DNA of 64,000 nucleotides from Amycolatopsis eburnea (GCF_003937945.1 NZ_RSEC01000024.1:186001-250000); one strand, 5' to 3'. Shown: positions 20,633 to 28,642, counted from the first letter of the stretch. Notes: generated by a model not told the origin, from the sequence alone. Numbers and translations are program-made.

Positions 20633-21076
20633 ATGGAGTTCGAGACGCAGGTGCTGCTCGGCGGCAAGACCGCGACCGGCCTGCCGGTGCCCGACGACGT
20701 CGTCGAGGCGCTGGGGGCAGGCAAGAAGCCCGCGGTCACCGTCACGCTGGGCGGCCACACCTACCGCACGACGGTCGCGAGCCGGGGCGGGCGGTTCCTC
20801 GTCCCCCTCAGCGCGGAGAACCGGGAGAAAGCCGGGGTCGCCGCCGGGGACACCGTCAGGGTCGAGATCGCCCTCGACACCGCCCCGCGCGAGCTGGAGA
20901 TCCCGCCGGACCTCGCCGAGGCGCTCGCGGCGGACGACACGGCGCGAGACCGGTTCGAAAGCCTTTCCTACAGCGCGAAACAGCGGTTCGTGCTGCCGAT
21001 CGGCCAGGCGAAGACCGCGGAAACCCGGCAGCGGCGGGTCGCGAAGGTGATCACGGACCTGCGCGCCGGCAATTGA
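20633..21076 (+). CDS. DUF1905/YdeI-type protein
   Basis: A 147-residue protein. The N-terminal part (FETQVLLGGKTATGLPVPDDVVEALGAGKKPAVTV and RGGRFLVPLSAENR) is the DUF1905 barrel. The C-terminal part (LAADDTARDRFESLSYSAKQRFV then VAKVITDLRAG) is the YdeI/OmpD-associated helical motif. Members are often annotated as bacteriocin-protection proteins from the YdeI name, but their biochemical role is unknown. The TGA overlaps the ATG of the next gene (TGATG), so the two form a small operon. Confidence 0.8.
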   Translation: MEFETQVLLGGKTATGLPVPDDVVEALGAGKKPAVTVTLGGHTYRTTVASRGGRFLVPLSAENREKAGVAAGDTVRVEIALDTAPRELEIPPDLAEALAADDTARDRFESLSYSAKQRFVLPIGQAKTAETRQRRVAKVITDLRAGN

Positions 21077-21558
21077 TGGACGCGCGCACGGTGCTGCGCG
21101 TGCTCGACGCCGTGGCACCGAACGCCGTGTGGCTCGCGGGCGGCTGGGGCATCGACGCGCTCCTCGGGCGGCAGACGCGCGACCACGGCGACCTCGACCT
21201 GCTCCACCGCTCGGACCAGGAAGCGGCCGTCCTGCGCGCGCTCGAAGCGCTGGGGTACCGCGAAACCCTCGACCTGCGCCCGGTCCGGTTCGTGCTCTCC
21301 GACGGCGCCGCCGAGCTCGACCTCCACCCGCTCGACTTCGCCGCCGACGGCTCGGCCACCCAGAAAGCCGACAACGACGGCGCGGTCTTCCCCTACCCCG
21401 CGGACTGCTTCGTCGCCGGGCACGTCGGCGGCGTCGAGGTGCCGTGCATCTCCGCCGCCCAGCAGATCTTCTTCCACCAGGGGTACGCGCCGCGCCCACA
21501 GGACATCGCGGACATGCGTCACCTGCGCGAGGCCTTCGGCGTCGATACCCACTTCTAG
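21076..21558 (+). CDS. small nucleotidyltransferase, aminoglycoside-adenylyltransferase-like
   Basis: A 160-residue single-domain protein with the minimal nucleotidyltransferase signature: WLAGGWGIDALLGRQTRDHGDLDLLH supplies the GG/GW turn and the two metal-binding Asp residues, and a third acidic residue follows in AELDLHPLDF. This pattern is shared with LinB/ANT(2'')-type nucleotidyltransferases, but the length and the lack of resistance context make a drug substrate only a guess. It is coupled to the DUF1905 gene. Its TAG and the TAG of the convergent ligase gene share the palindrome CTAG. Confidence 0.75.
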   Translation: MDARTVLRVLDAVAPNAVWLAGGWGIDALLGRQTRDHGDLDLLHRSDQEAAVLRALEALGYRETLDLRPVRFVLSDGAAELDLHPLDFAADGSATQKADNDGAVFPYPADCFVAGHVGGVEVPCISAAQQIFFHQGYAPRPQDIADMRHLREAFGVDTHF

Positions 21559-22967
21559 TCCACAACGGACCGCCGCAGCGCCGCCTTGTCCGGCTTTCCC
21601 GACGGCGCAACGGGAACCGCGCCCACGAAGCTGAACCGCGCCGGGACCGCCGCCTCCCCCAGCTCGGCCGCCACCCCCTTGCGCACCTCCGCCAGGTCCG
21701 GCTCGCGGCCCGGCACCGGGACCAGGAACGCGTGCGCCGCTTCGCCCGTCAGCGGGTCCGGGACCGCCACCACGTACGCCTGGTCGACGTCCGGGTGCGC
21801 CGCGATCGCGCGCTCGATCGGGCCGGTGTAGTGGATGATCGCGTTCACGATGACCACGTCGCGGGCCCGGCCCGAAAGATGCAGGTAGCCCGCCGAATCC
21901 AGGTGCCCGAGGTCCTGCGTGCGCACCCAGCCGTCGCGCAGCACCGACGCCGTCGTGTCGGGATCACGCCAGTAGCCCGAAAACGCCGACGGGGTGCGCA
22001 CCCAGATCTCGTCGCGGATGTCGATTTGCACCGTGTCGCACGGCTTTCCCACCGAGCCGAGCCCTTCGTCGGCCCGGCAGATCGTCAGCATCCCGGTCTC
22101 GGTCTGCCCGTACGCGTGGTGCATCGCGGGCCCGATCCGCTCGGCCGCTTCCGCCAGTTTGTGTTGCGGCACCGGGGATCCCGCGACGATCAGCGCCCGC
22201 AACGCGCTCAGGTCGACGGGTGCGTCGCGCAGGTCGTCGAGGATCCGGTGCAGCCTCGGGACAGTCGTCAACGCCGCGGTGATGCCCAGGCGCGGGAGCA
22301 CGCCGGGGAAGTCCGGCAGCCCCTCCGGGATCACCGCGGTGCCGCCGGACATCAGGGAAACCCCGAGCTGCTCGACCATCACCGCGCTGGCCAGGGAGCC
22401 GAACAGCAGGTAGCGCCCGAACTTCGCGCCCAGCCGCTCGTGGGCCGTGCCGGGCAGCGGCGGCCGCCAGACGCGGCCCTCGGTCAGGGCGCGGTAGCTG
22501 TAGGCCACGCCTTTCGGGACACCGGTGCTGCCGCTGGTGAACACCACCGTCGCGATGTCCTCGAGCCGCGCGCCCGGCAACGGCTCCTCGTACGTCCCCA
22601 GCAACGCGGAACCGATCCGCAGCACCGGCACGCCGACGTCCACCAGCTCCACCGAGCCGTCCACGACCAGCGCCGAGACGTCGGCGAGGACGTGCCGCAG
22701 CTGCGCCTCCGGCAGCCCGGCCCGGACGGCGACCGCGCGGCCGCCGAGCACGTGCACCGCGATCAGCGCGGCGAACCCCTCGGGGGTGACGGCGGTGGCG
22801 AGGCCGACGCCGTCGCCGGCACCGAGCCCGGCCGCCCGCAGGCCCGCGGTGAACCGGCCGATCAGCTCCCGCAGCTCGCCGCGCGACGTGACGCGGGAGC
22901 CGTGTTCGAACGCGGGAACGTCCGGAGCGCGCTCCAGCTCGTCCAGCAGAGCCTGCGGGTGGACCAT
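21555..22967 (-). CDS. AMP-forming acyl-CoA ligase / adenylating enzyme
   Basis: A 470-residue ANL-superfamily enzyme. Motifs are the P-loop-like ATVVFTSGSTGVPKGVAYSY, YGQTETGMLT, the ATP-binding VRTQDLGHLDSAGYLHLSGR and the C-terminal catalytic Lys region VAPSGKPDKAALRR. It should activate a carboxylic acid as acyl-adenylate and pass it to CoA or another acceptor; the substrate cannot be read. It is somewhat shorter than typical fatty-acyl-CoA ligases (about 510-550), mainly at the N-terminus. No carrier protein or condensing enzyme is adjacent. The membrane protein upstream on the same strand is only 30 bp away. Confidence 0.88.
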   Translation of the reverse strand: MVHPQALLDELERAPDVPAFEHGSRVTSRGELRELIGRFTAGLRAAGLGAGDGVGLATAVTPEGFAALIAVHVLGGRAVAVRAGLPEAQLRHVLADVSALVVDGSVELVDVGVPVLRIGSALLGTYEEPLPGARLEDIATVVFTSGSTGVPKGVAYSYRALTEGRVWRPPLPGTAHERLGAKFGRYLLFGSLASAVMVEQLGVSLMSGGTAVIPEGLPDFPGVLPRLGITAALTTVPRLHRILDDLRDAPVDLSALRALIVAGSPVPQHKLAEAAERIGPAMHHAYGQTETGMLTICRADEGLGSVGKPCDTVQIDIRDEIWVRTPSAFSGYWRDPDTTASVLRDGWVRTQDLGHLDSAGYLHLSGRARDVVIVNAIIHYTGPIERAIAAHPDVDQAYVVAVPDPLTGEAAHAFLVPVPGREPDLAEVRKGVAAELGEAAVPARFSFVGAVPVAPSGKPDKAALRRSVVD

Positions 22968-22997
22968 CTCGACCGCCTTTCGCCCGGGGGTCCCGGT

Positions 22998-23966
22998 CTA
23001 CCGGGCGGATCTCAGAATTTCGGCAGAAGGCCGCACAGCCACCGCCACCGCCCCCGCGACCGCCAGCACCAGCGCGAACGCCGCGGCGAGGGTCCAGAAG
23101 TCCGGGTGGACGATCGACTGCCCGCGCTGGGCCTGCCAGGTGAGCAGGGCCAGCTGTCCCGCGTAGCCCACGCCCGCGATCCGCACGACCCGGCGCCGGA
23201 CGACGTCGGCGGACAGCACCGGGTACCGGCGGGCCAGGAGCAGCAGCCCGAACGCGAGCAGCGGCAGCACCTGCAGGCCGTGGATGCCGACGAAGTGCGG
23301 GATGCGCAGGTCTCCGCCCGCGGTGCTCCAGCCGAGCACCGGCAGCCCGGGCCCGCCGTCCTCGACGCCGACGGAGTGGGCGCCGAACGTCGGGGGCTTG
23401 CCGCCCGCGTCGAGCACGGCCCGCTGCGCCGGCGACGGCGAGAACATCAGCATCGCGACGCCCATCCCGGCCAGCGCGAGACCGGTCCCCCACCGCAACG
23501 CCGAGGTCAGCGCCCGGTCCGGCAGGCGCTGGAACAGCAGCAGCACGACCACGGCGGCGGTCATCAGCCACGCCGCGTAGGCACCGCCCGCCACGACGTT
23601 GTTGATCGCGACGTCCGCCGGCGTCGCCTTGTTGAAGTGCAAGGTGGTGCCGCGAAAGATCATCTGCACCACGATCAGCCCGACGTCCAGGCCGATGCCG
23701 GCGGCGAACACCGTGCCGAACCACCAGCCCGCGCGCCGGCCGCGGCGCACGTGGGTCAGCAGCCAGGCCAGCGTCAGCGCGTACAGCCCGACCGAAACCG
23801 AGAACTTCAGCGGCTTGAGCCAGACCGGCGCATTGACCAGCGTGCGATCATCGAAGAGCAGGCCGAGCAGCGACGCCGCGCACAGCACCCCCATCACCCC
23901 GGCGAGCACCACCAGCGGGCGGTGCCACGACCGGAGCGTGACCAGCGGATTTCCCTTGTCTGCCAT
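22998..23966 (-). CDS. polytopic membrane protein of unknown function
   Basis: A 322-residue integral membrane protein with about eight hydrophobic helices. The ATG at 23966 gives MADKGNPLVTLRSWHRPLVV. Conserved-looking features are the WLKPLKFSVS segment after helix one, several intramembrane polar residues and IPHFVGIHGLQVLPLLAFG, whose two His residues might bind a cofactor. I do not recognise a named family. It lies 30 bp upstream of the ligase on the same strand, so the two are probably co-transcribed. Confidence 0.7.
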   Translation of the reverse strand: MADKGNPLVTLRSWHRPLVVLAGVMGVLCAASLLGLLFDDRTLVNAPVWLKPLKFSVSVGLYALTLAWLLTHVRRGRRAGWWFGTVFAAGIGLDVGLIVVQMIFRGTTLHFNKATPADVAINNVVAGGAYAAWLMTAAVVVLLLFQRLPDRALTSALRWGTGLALAGMGVAMLMFSPSPAQRAVLDAGGKPPTFGAHSVGVEDGGPGLPVLGWSTAGGDLRIPHFVGIHGLQVLPLLAFGLLLLARRYPVLSADVVRRRVVRIAGVGYAGQLALLTWQAQRGQSIVHPDFWTLAAAFALVLAVAGAVAVAVRPSAEILRSAR

Positions 23967-24090
23967 GGCATACAGCCTGGCGCCGGGCCTGCCGCCGGGC
24001 ACTGGAGCACGCCCCCGGCTCGCGGTGGGGCAGCCCCTACCGATCCCCTGTGGGTAATAGTGCCGTCACTACGACCGGCAGTTGTGCCGT

Positions 24091-24118
24091 TTGACCACAC
24101 TGGCCTCTTTTCTAGCGT
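24091..24118 (+). promoter_or_regulatory. candidate housekeeping promoter of the esx operon
   Basis: TTGACC at 24091-24096 and TAGCGT at 24113-24118 are 16 bp apart and fit the SigA/HrdB pattern TTGAC-N16-18-TAnnnT. They lie 65 bp upstream of the first esx start codon. Inferred from sequence only. Confidence 0.5.
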
Positions 24119-24182
24119 GACTTTCACACCGCGCGGACCACCGCGCCAGGGGAATTCGCTTCAGGAAGGAGGTGGCCCGTCG

Positions 24183-24527
24183 ATGTCCAGTCCGGGATTC
24201 CAGGCAGATTCCGCTGCCATGACGCGCGCCGTCCAGGGTTTCGAGGAAACCGCGACGAACGCCAAGTCCACGATGGCCAGCTTGGAGTCCGAGCTGACCG
24301 AGGCGCTGCGCAACTACAAGGGTGACCAGGCCGTGGCGTTCTGGGACCTGCAGCGCCGTCTCCAGGAGAAGATGAGCGTGGCCGTGAAGGAGCTCGACAC
24401 CATGTCGCAGCTCGTCCACACCAGCCACCAGAACTACGGCCGCGGCGACGCCGACGTCCACCAGAGCTTCCAGGGGGTCGGCAACTCCCTCGAGGGCTCG
24501 GGCGTGATCCCCCGCCTCAACCCCTGA
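24183..24527 (+). CDS. WXG100-superfamily protein with YxxxD signal (EsxB/CFP-10-like)
   Basis: A 114-residue helical-hairpin protein. The hairpin turn normally written WxG is YKG here (residues 45-47), and the C-terminal helix carries YGRGD (85-89), the YxxxD secretion signal, so it is the signal-bearing partner of the pair. A tail of about 25 residues follows. The ribosome site AAGGAGGT at 24166-24173 is a full match to the anti-Shine-Dalgarno, as expected for an abundant protein. The partner gene follows 18 bp later, and the two products should form a heterodimer recognised by EccC. Confidence 0.9.
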   Translation: MSSPGFQADSAAMTRAVQGFEETATNAKSTMASLESELTEALRNYKGDQAVAFWDLQRRLQEKMSVAVKELDTMSQLVHTSHQNYGRGDADVHQSFQGVGNSLEGSGVIPRLNP

Positions 24528-24545
24528 CCCGAGAGGACGCCCACC

Positions 24546-24848
24546 ATGGCCGACGTCGTCGAAATCAACTTCGCCGCGCTGCAGCACAGCTCGGCATCCC
24601 TGGCCGCCAAGGCCAAGGCGCTCACCTCGCAGCTGGAGCAGCTGCACCAGAACCTGCAGCCGATCACCGCGACCTGGTACGCCTCCGGCAGCTCCGCCGG
24701 TGACGCCGCCCGCCAGTCGGAGACCCGGCTGCGCCAGGCCACCGCGGACATCGTCGCCATCATCGCGCAGTTCGGCGGCAAGGTCGGCGAGGCCCACGAC
24801 CTCCAGCAGTCGCTGGAGAACCGCAACCAGGGGCTGTTCGCGGGCTGA
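24546..24848 (+). CDS. WXG100-superfamily protein (EsxA/ESAT-6-like)
   Basis: Exactly 100 residues, the canonical WXG100 length. It has two long helices, with a Trp in the turn region (TATWYASGSSAG, a WxxSG variant of WxG). It has no YxxxD at the C-terminus, matching the ESAT-6-type half of a pair whose partner supplies the signal. It ends LENRNQGLFAG. A stable hairpin follows the stop. Confidence 0.9.
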   Translation: MADVVEINFAALQHSSASLAAKAKALTSQLEQLHQNLQPITATWYASGSSAGDAARQSETRLRQATADIVAIIAQFGGKVGEAHDLQQSLENRNQGLFAG

Positions 24849-24863
24849 CCCGCGCCCAGACGT

Positions 24864-24907
24864 CGGTCGGCCGGTGCGGGAAACCCCCCGCTCGCACCGG
24901 CCGACCG
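24864..24907 (+). terminator. hairpin after the WXG100 pair, possible partial terminator
   Basis: Fifteen-base perfect arms at 24864-24878 and 24893-24907 (CGGTCGGCCGGTGCG and its complement) enclose a 14-base loop, 16 bp after the esx pair. Read-through would still be needed to express the downstream genes, so it may set a higher level for the WXG100 pair. Confidence 0.5.
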
Positions 24908-24951
24908 GCTTTCCCCATGTCCGCCCAGTCGCGCCCAGAGAGCCGGGACCG

Positions 24952-25338
24952 ATGCCAGACCAGTCGTACTACGTCCACCTGGAATCGCTGAAGGACTTCG
25001 TGCGGGAGCTGGAAACCCAGATCCACGCGATGTCGAAACCGAACGACTTCCTGCTCACCCTCGGCGCTGAGCCGCTGTTGTTCGGCGAGTTCGGCGAAGC
25101 CGGGTCGCTGGCCGACGCGCACCGCGCCGCCGTCTCGGAGATGCAGGGCCTGCTCGACCAGGTCCGCAGCGCGATCGGTTTCGCGCAGGACGTGACCACC
25201 ACGGTCGCCGACGGCTACGAGCACGCCGACCAGGCCGTGGCCGGGGACCTGCACCACTCGGGTGCCGTCACCAACCTGCTCGACCCGGTGCTCGGGCTGC
25301 TGGGCCTCGGTGACTCGGACGGGAGCCGCAAGGGATGA
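24952..25338 (+). CDS. small ESX-associated helical protein with YxxxD motif
   Basis: A 128-residue helical protein. The second long helix (residues 55-100) ends in YEHAD (89-93), a YxxxD type VII secretion motif, followed by a Gly/Leu-rich tail. There is no WxG. Length and motif fit an EspC/PE-like substrate that would pair with the PPE-like protein encoded next. Its stop overlaps that gene's start as ATGA, the arrangement typical of PE-PPE-like pairs. The family is not certain. Confidence 0.75.
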   Translation: MPDQSYYVHLESLKDFVRELETQIHAMSKPNDFLLTLGAEPLLFGEFGEAGSLADAHRAAVSEMQGLLDQVRSAIGFAQDVTTTVADGYEHADQAVAGDLHHSGAVTNLLDPVLGLLGLGDSDGSRKG

Positions 25339-26636
25339 CGAAGAACACCGCGCACACGAACTTCGCCGCGTACAGCCACCAGCAGCTGTACGCGATGCTC
25401 CAGGCCGGCGACCCGAACAGCGCGCGCCACGCCGCCGACAAGTGGAAGTCCGCCGCGCTGCACCTGCACGAGCAGGCCCACAACCTCAACGCGGAGCTGA
25501 CCGAGTTCAAGGACCAGTGGACCGGTGGCGCGGCCGACCAGTACCAGCACATGATCGTCGACCTCGCGAACGGCATCTCCAAGGTGGCGCAGACCGCCGA
25601 GGCGATGAACGTGATGCTGGGCGACGCCGCCGACGCGCTGGTGAAGGCCAAGAAGGAGATGCCGCCGCCGGTTGCGGTGCCGGACGTCTCCCCCGCCGAC
25701 GTCGCGCTCGCGGTGAACCCGCCGCTGCTGCCGCCGGACGCGTCGCCCGCCGTCGTGCAGGCCGCCGCGCAGCAGCGGCAGCAGGCGATCGCGAACGTCG
25801 AGGCGCAGCAGTCCGCGGCCAACGCGGCCGGGTCGGCGCGCGAGCTGGCGATCGTCGTCATGACCGAGCTGGCCGGGGAGTACACCGTGGCCGAAGAGTC
25901 GATCCCGGCTTCGCCGAACGCCGTCCCCGTGCCCGCGACCCCGCCCACCGGCGGCGGTGGCGCCGGGAGCGCGGGCTCGCCCGGGCTCGTCGGCAACGGC
26001 GTGACCGACCCCGGCGTCGTCGTCACCCCCGGCGACGGGCACCCGCTGCCCTCGACCGGCACGCCGCAGCCGGGGACGACCGTCCCGACGTCGAACCCGC
26101 TCTTCGGCGACATGTTCACCGCCGGGCTCGCCGCGGCTTCGGCCGCCGCGTTCGGCCGGTTCGGCTCGATCATGCCGAAGGTGCCGTCCTGGGCCACCGG
26201 CAAGGACCCGAAGGAAAACAAAGACCAGCCGCCCGGCACCAAGCTCGGCGGCGGCGGGGCCGGCGTCGAAGGCGGCGCCGGGGGCGGCATCCCGATCGGC
26301 GGGGGCGACGCGCCGTCGATCGGCGGCGGCATCCCCGGCGGGGCGGGCATCGGCGGCGGCGCCGACGCCCCGGCCGCGCACTCCGGCCTGGCCGGCGACG
26401 GCGGCGCGGGCAACGCGTTCAGCGGTCTCGCCGGCGGCGCGGCCGGTGCGGTGGGCGCGGCGGCGGCCAAGAGCGCGATGCCGATGATGCCCATGATGCC
26501 GATGGGCATGGGCGGTGGTGGCGACATGGGCTCCGGACGGCGGATCCCGGCGTGGCTGGTCGAGACGGAGAACGTCTGGGGCCAGTCGGCCCCGGTCGCC
26601 CCGCCGGTGATCGGCGAAGAGCCCGAAGCGTACTGA
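25335..26636 (+). CDS. PPE-like type VII secretion substrate with Gly-rich tail
   Basis: A 433-residue protein. The first about 190 residues are helical, with DQWTGGAADQYQHMI at about 62-76 supplying the WxG turn, and YTVAEE later. A Pro/Gly linker then leads to an extended Gly/Ala-rich region with repeated GGG and a methionine run (MPMMPMMPMGMGGG). The C-terminus IPAWLVETENVWGQ, then EEPEAY, is a conserved-looking ending I recall in actinobacterial PPE-like proteins. It is coupled to the preceding YxxxD gene by ATGA, suggesting a heterodimer. Confidence 0.8.
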   Translation: MTKNTAHTNFAAYSHQQLYAMLQAGDPNSARHAADKWKSAALHLHEQAHNLNAELTEFKDQWTGGAADQYQHMIVDLANGISKVAQTAEAMNVMLGDAADALVKAKKEMPPPVAVPDVSPADVALAVNPPLLPPDASPAVVQAAAQQRQQAIANVEAQQSAANAAGSARELAIVVMTELAGEYTVAEESIPASPNAVPVPATPPTGGGGAGSAGSPGLVGNGVTDPGVVVTPGDGHPLPSTGTPQPGTTVPTSNPLFGDMFTAGLAAASAAAFGRFGSIMPKVPSWATGKDPKENKDQPPGTKLGGGGAGVEGGAGGGIPIGGGDAPSIGGGIPGGAGIGGGADAPAAHSGLAGDGGAGNAFSGLAGGAAGAVGAAAAKSAMPMMPMMPMGMGGGGDMGSGRRIPAWLVETENVWGQSAPVAPPVIGEEPEAY

Positions 26637-26661
26637 TCGACTCAAGGAACGGAGGCGGGCC

Positions 26662-28002
26662 GTGACGGCTGCCGGCTATCGCGTCGCCCCGGCCCGCCTC
26701 GACACCGCGGCCGGCGAGTTCGGCTCCCGCGCGGACGCGCTGGGCTCGGCGCAGAAGGCGGTGGCGGGGGAAAAGCTCCCCGCCGCCGCGTTCGGCCGGG
26801 TCAGCGAGTCCGCGGCCGCGGCCAAGACGTTCGAGAAGACGATGACGGAGCTGGGCGAGAAGCTCGGCGAGCACGTCTCCCGGGCCAAGAAGCTCCAAAG
26901 TGGACTGACCGAGTCGGCCGCGGGCTACCGCCGCACCGACGCGCAGGTCGCCGCGATGTACCGGGCGCTCCTGCCCGAAGACCCGCTGCCGAAGGCCGGG
27001 AACCCCGCCGGTGTCGGCGGTTCCGCGGACACCGGCGCGTGGGCGCACGCGATCGAGGAGAACCGCGCGAAGGTCGCCGACGCCCTGACGGCCGAACACG
27101 CCAAGCTGGCCGGGCTGACCGACGCCGGCGAGATCGCGCGGTCCCAGGCGCGGATCAAGCTCTACGAAGACATCCTCGCGAACAACCGGCAGATCCTGAA
27201 GTTCGACCCGTCGGGCAACGGCCGCATCGCCGAGCTGGTCGGGCACATCGAGCCGGGCACGCGGAACGTCGGGTTGTTCGTCCCCGGCGTCAACACGCAG
27301 ATGTCCAACTTCGACGCCTACGCCGGCCTCGGGCGCAGCCTGGTGGCCGCGGACCCGACCGGGCGCACCGCGATGGTCGTCTGGGCCGACGGGGTGTTCC
27401 CGCAGAACCCGGTCGTGCAGGGCCCGGACGCGAGCTACGCGCAGACGATGGCGCCGGACCTCAAGCACTTCACCGACGACCTGCGCGGTGAGATCTCCAG
27501 CCACGCCGGCGACGGCGTCACGCTGACGGCCATCGGCCACAGCTACGGCGGCGCGACGGTCGGGCTGGCCGAGACGCACGGCCTCGACGTCGACCGCGTC
27601 CTGCACGTCGAGTCGGCGGGCATGGGCCACGGCGTGTGGTCGCCGTCGGACCTGCCGGCGAGCCAGGCGGGCGTCCAGCGCTACTCGATGACCGCGCCGC
27701 TCGACCCGATCGAGATCGCCCAGGGCAACGCGTGGGGCCTGGAGTGGACCGGCATCGGCCACGGCGCCGACCCGGACACCTTCCCCGGCGTGACGGAGCT
27801 GGAGACCGGCCGGGACGCGGACGGTTCGCAGCTGTGGGGCCTGTCGTCGCACAGTGACGTGCTGAAGCCGGGTTCGGAGTCGTGGACCAACATCTACCGG
27901 GTGATCACCACCGGACCGGTGACCCCGGACGGCACCTTCGACCCGCGTGGCATCCTCGAACACGGCGTCGAATTCCTCAACGACGGGGGTGTGCTGCGAT
28001 GA
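26662..28002 (+). CDS. ESX-targeted alpha/beta hydrolase (DUF1023-like)
   Basis: A 446-residue fusion. Residues 1-100 are a helical type VII targeting domain ending in YRRTD (89-93, YxxxD). The C-terminal about 250 residues form a DUF1023-type alpha/beta hydrolase: GLFVPGVNTQMSNFDAY supplies the oxyanion strand-turn, TAIGHSYGGATVGL the nucleophile elbow (Ser about 294), and SSHSDVLKPGSESW probably the catalytic His. Esterase, lipase or cutinase-like activity outside the cell is likely; the substrate is unknown. The GTG start has GGAGG upstream. A 121-residue gene overlaps its stop. Confidence 0.85.
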   Translation: MTAAGYRVAPARLDTAAGEFGSRADALGSAQKAVAGEKLPAAAFGRVSESAAAAKTFEKTMTELGEKLGEHVSRAKKLQSGLTESAAGYRRTDAQVAAMYRALLPEDPLPKAGNPAGVGGSADTGAWAHAIEENRAKVADALTAEHAKLAGLTDAGEIARSQARIKLYEDILANNRQILKFDPSGNGRIAELVGHIEPGTRNVGLFVPGVNTQMSNFDAYAGLGRSLVAADPTGRTAMVVWADGVFPQNPVVQGPDASYAQTMAPDLKHFTDDLRGEISSHAGDGVTLTAIGHSYGGATVGLAETHGLDVDRVLHVESAGMGHGVWSPSDLPASQAGVQRYSMTAPLDPIEIAQGNAWGLEWTGIGHGADPDTFPGVTELETGRDADGSQLWGLSSHSDVLKPGSESWTNIYRVITTGPVTPDGTFDPRGILEHGVEFLNDGGVLR

Positions 28003-28364
28003 GCCCGGAACTGGACCGGCTGGCCGTCGAGCTGACCGCCGTGATCGACGGCGTCGCCGAGGTGTTCGGCGACGGCGCGGACCGGACGGTCGACGGCGAA
28101 CTGGATTGCGACCCGACCCGGCCCGGGCAGCTGCTGTGCTGGCAGTACGGCGTCCGGCTCGAACACCCCGGCGAGCCGGAACGCCGCCTGGCCGAGGTCG
28201 TCGTCCCCACGCTGGCCGAGAACGGCTGGCAGGCACACGACCGCAGCACCCCGCGCGAGCTGATCGCCCGCTTCAGCCGTGACGGCGCGGACTTCACGGT
28301 CCACGTCGCGCGGGCGAGCCACGCGGTGGCGATCATCGGCTCGACCCGCCCGGTCCCCGCCTGA
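27999..28364 (+). CDS. 121-residue partner of the ESX-targeted hydrolase
   Basis: I do not recognise the family. The protein is cytoplasmic (no signal, no membrane helix), alpha/beta in pattern, with Trp residues in LLCWQYGVRLEH and AENGWQAHDR and strands RFSRDGADFTVHVARA and VAIIGSTRPV. Its ATG overlaps the hydrolase stop as ATGA, so the two are translated together. A chaperone or immunity/inhibitor role for the hydrolase is the natural guess from this coupling and is inference only. It is the last gene of the esx operon. Confidence 0.7.
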   Translation: MSPELDRLAVELTAVIDGVAEVFGDGADRTVDGELDCDPTRPGQLLCWQYGVRLEHPGEPERRLAEVVVPTLAENGWQAHDRSTPRELIARFSRDGADFTVHVARASHAVAIIGSTRPVPA

Positions 28365-28379
28365 CGCTCGTCCGCCGGT

Positions 28380-28432
28380 GTCTTGAATGACTCATTCAGG
28401 TCTTCGGAGGTCCTGAATGACTCATTCAAGAC
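28380..28432. repeat. 53-bp doubly palindromic element, copy 1
   Basis: Two arms built on TGAATGACTCATTCA, each itself a palindrome, flank a TCTTCGGAGG centre. The whole element is also an inverted repeat with one central mismatch. A second copy at 50966-51018 matches at 51 of 53 positions. It lies 15 bp after the esx operon, between convergent genes, so it probably terminates transcription. Confidence 0.75.
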
Positions 28433-28481
28433 TGGGCTGACCCACCCGGCACGACTTTGCCGGGGCCCTGTCGCCGGACGC

Positions 28482-28500
28482 CATGAAAGAGTCGTTCATG
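28482..28500. repeat. short inverted repeat CATGAAAGAGTCGTTCATG
   Basis: A degenerate single-hairpin member of the family seen as a large hairpin at 51062-51118. It lies downstream of the 53-bp element and near a CGACTTTGCCGGGGCCCT motif (28452-28469) that recurs three more times near 51 kb. Confidence 0.5.
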
Positions 28501-28514
28501 ACATCCGGCCGCGC

Positions 28515-28642
28515 CCCGCTACGGCGTGAAGCGCGACGGCCGCCAGCCACGCCGGCGACCCCGGCCGACCGCGACGTCCGACCGGCCCGCTACGGCGTGA
28601 AGCGCGACGGCCGCCAGCCACGCCGGCGGCCCCGGCGGACCG
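28515..28642. repeat. direct duplication of the mycP 3' end
   Basis: The 57 bases at 28586-28642, which encode the last 17 or so residues and the TAG of the mycosin gene, recur at 28515-28571 with two differences, 71 bp away and beyond the stop codon. The copy is not part of an obvious gene. Confidence 0.75.

Noticed and set aside
21076..21558. Aminoglycoside resistance gene
   Set aside because: The nucleotidyltransferase core is present, but length and context do not support a specific drug-modifying function.
19215..24002. Genomic island boundaries or attachment sites around the six genes between eccC and the esx operon
   Set aside because: No integrase, tRNA or flanking direct repeats are visible, and base composition looks like its neighbours.
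21129..24527. Open frame of 1132 codons covering the ligase and membrane protein genes on the opposite strand
   Set aside because: Low-complexity Arg/His/Gln-rich translation; only its last 114 codons, the WXG100 gene, are real.
28380..28440. CRISPR-like repeats
   Set aside because: The repeats are palindromic pairs without regular spacers, and there are no cas genes.
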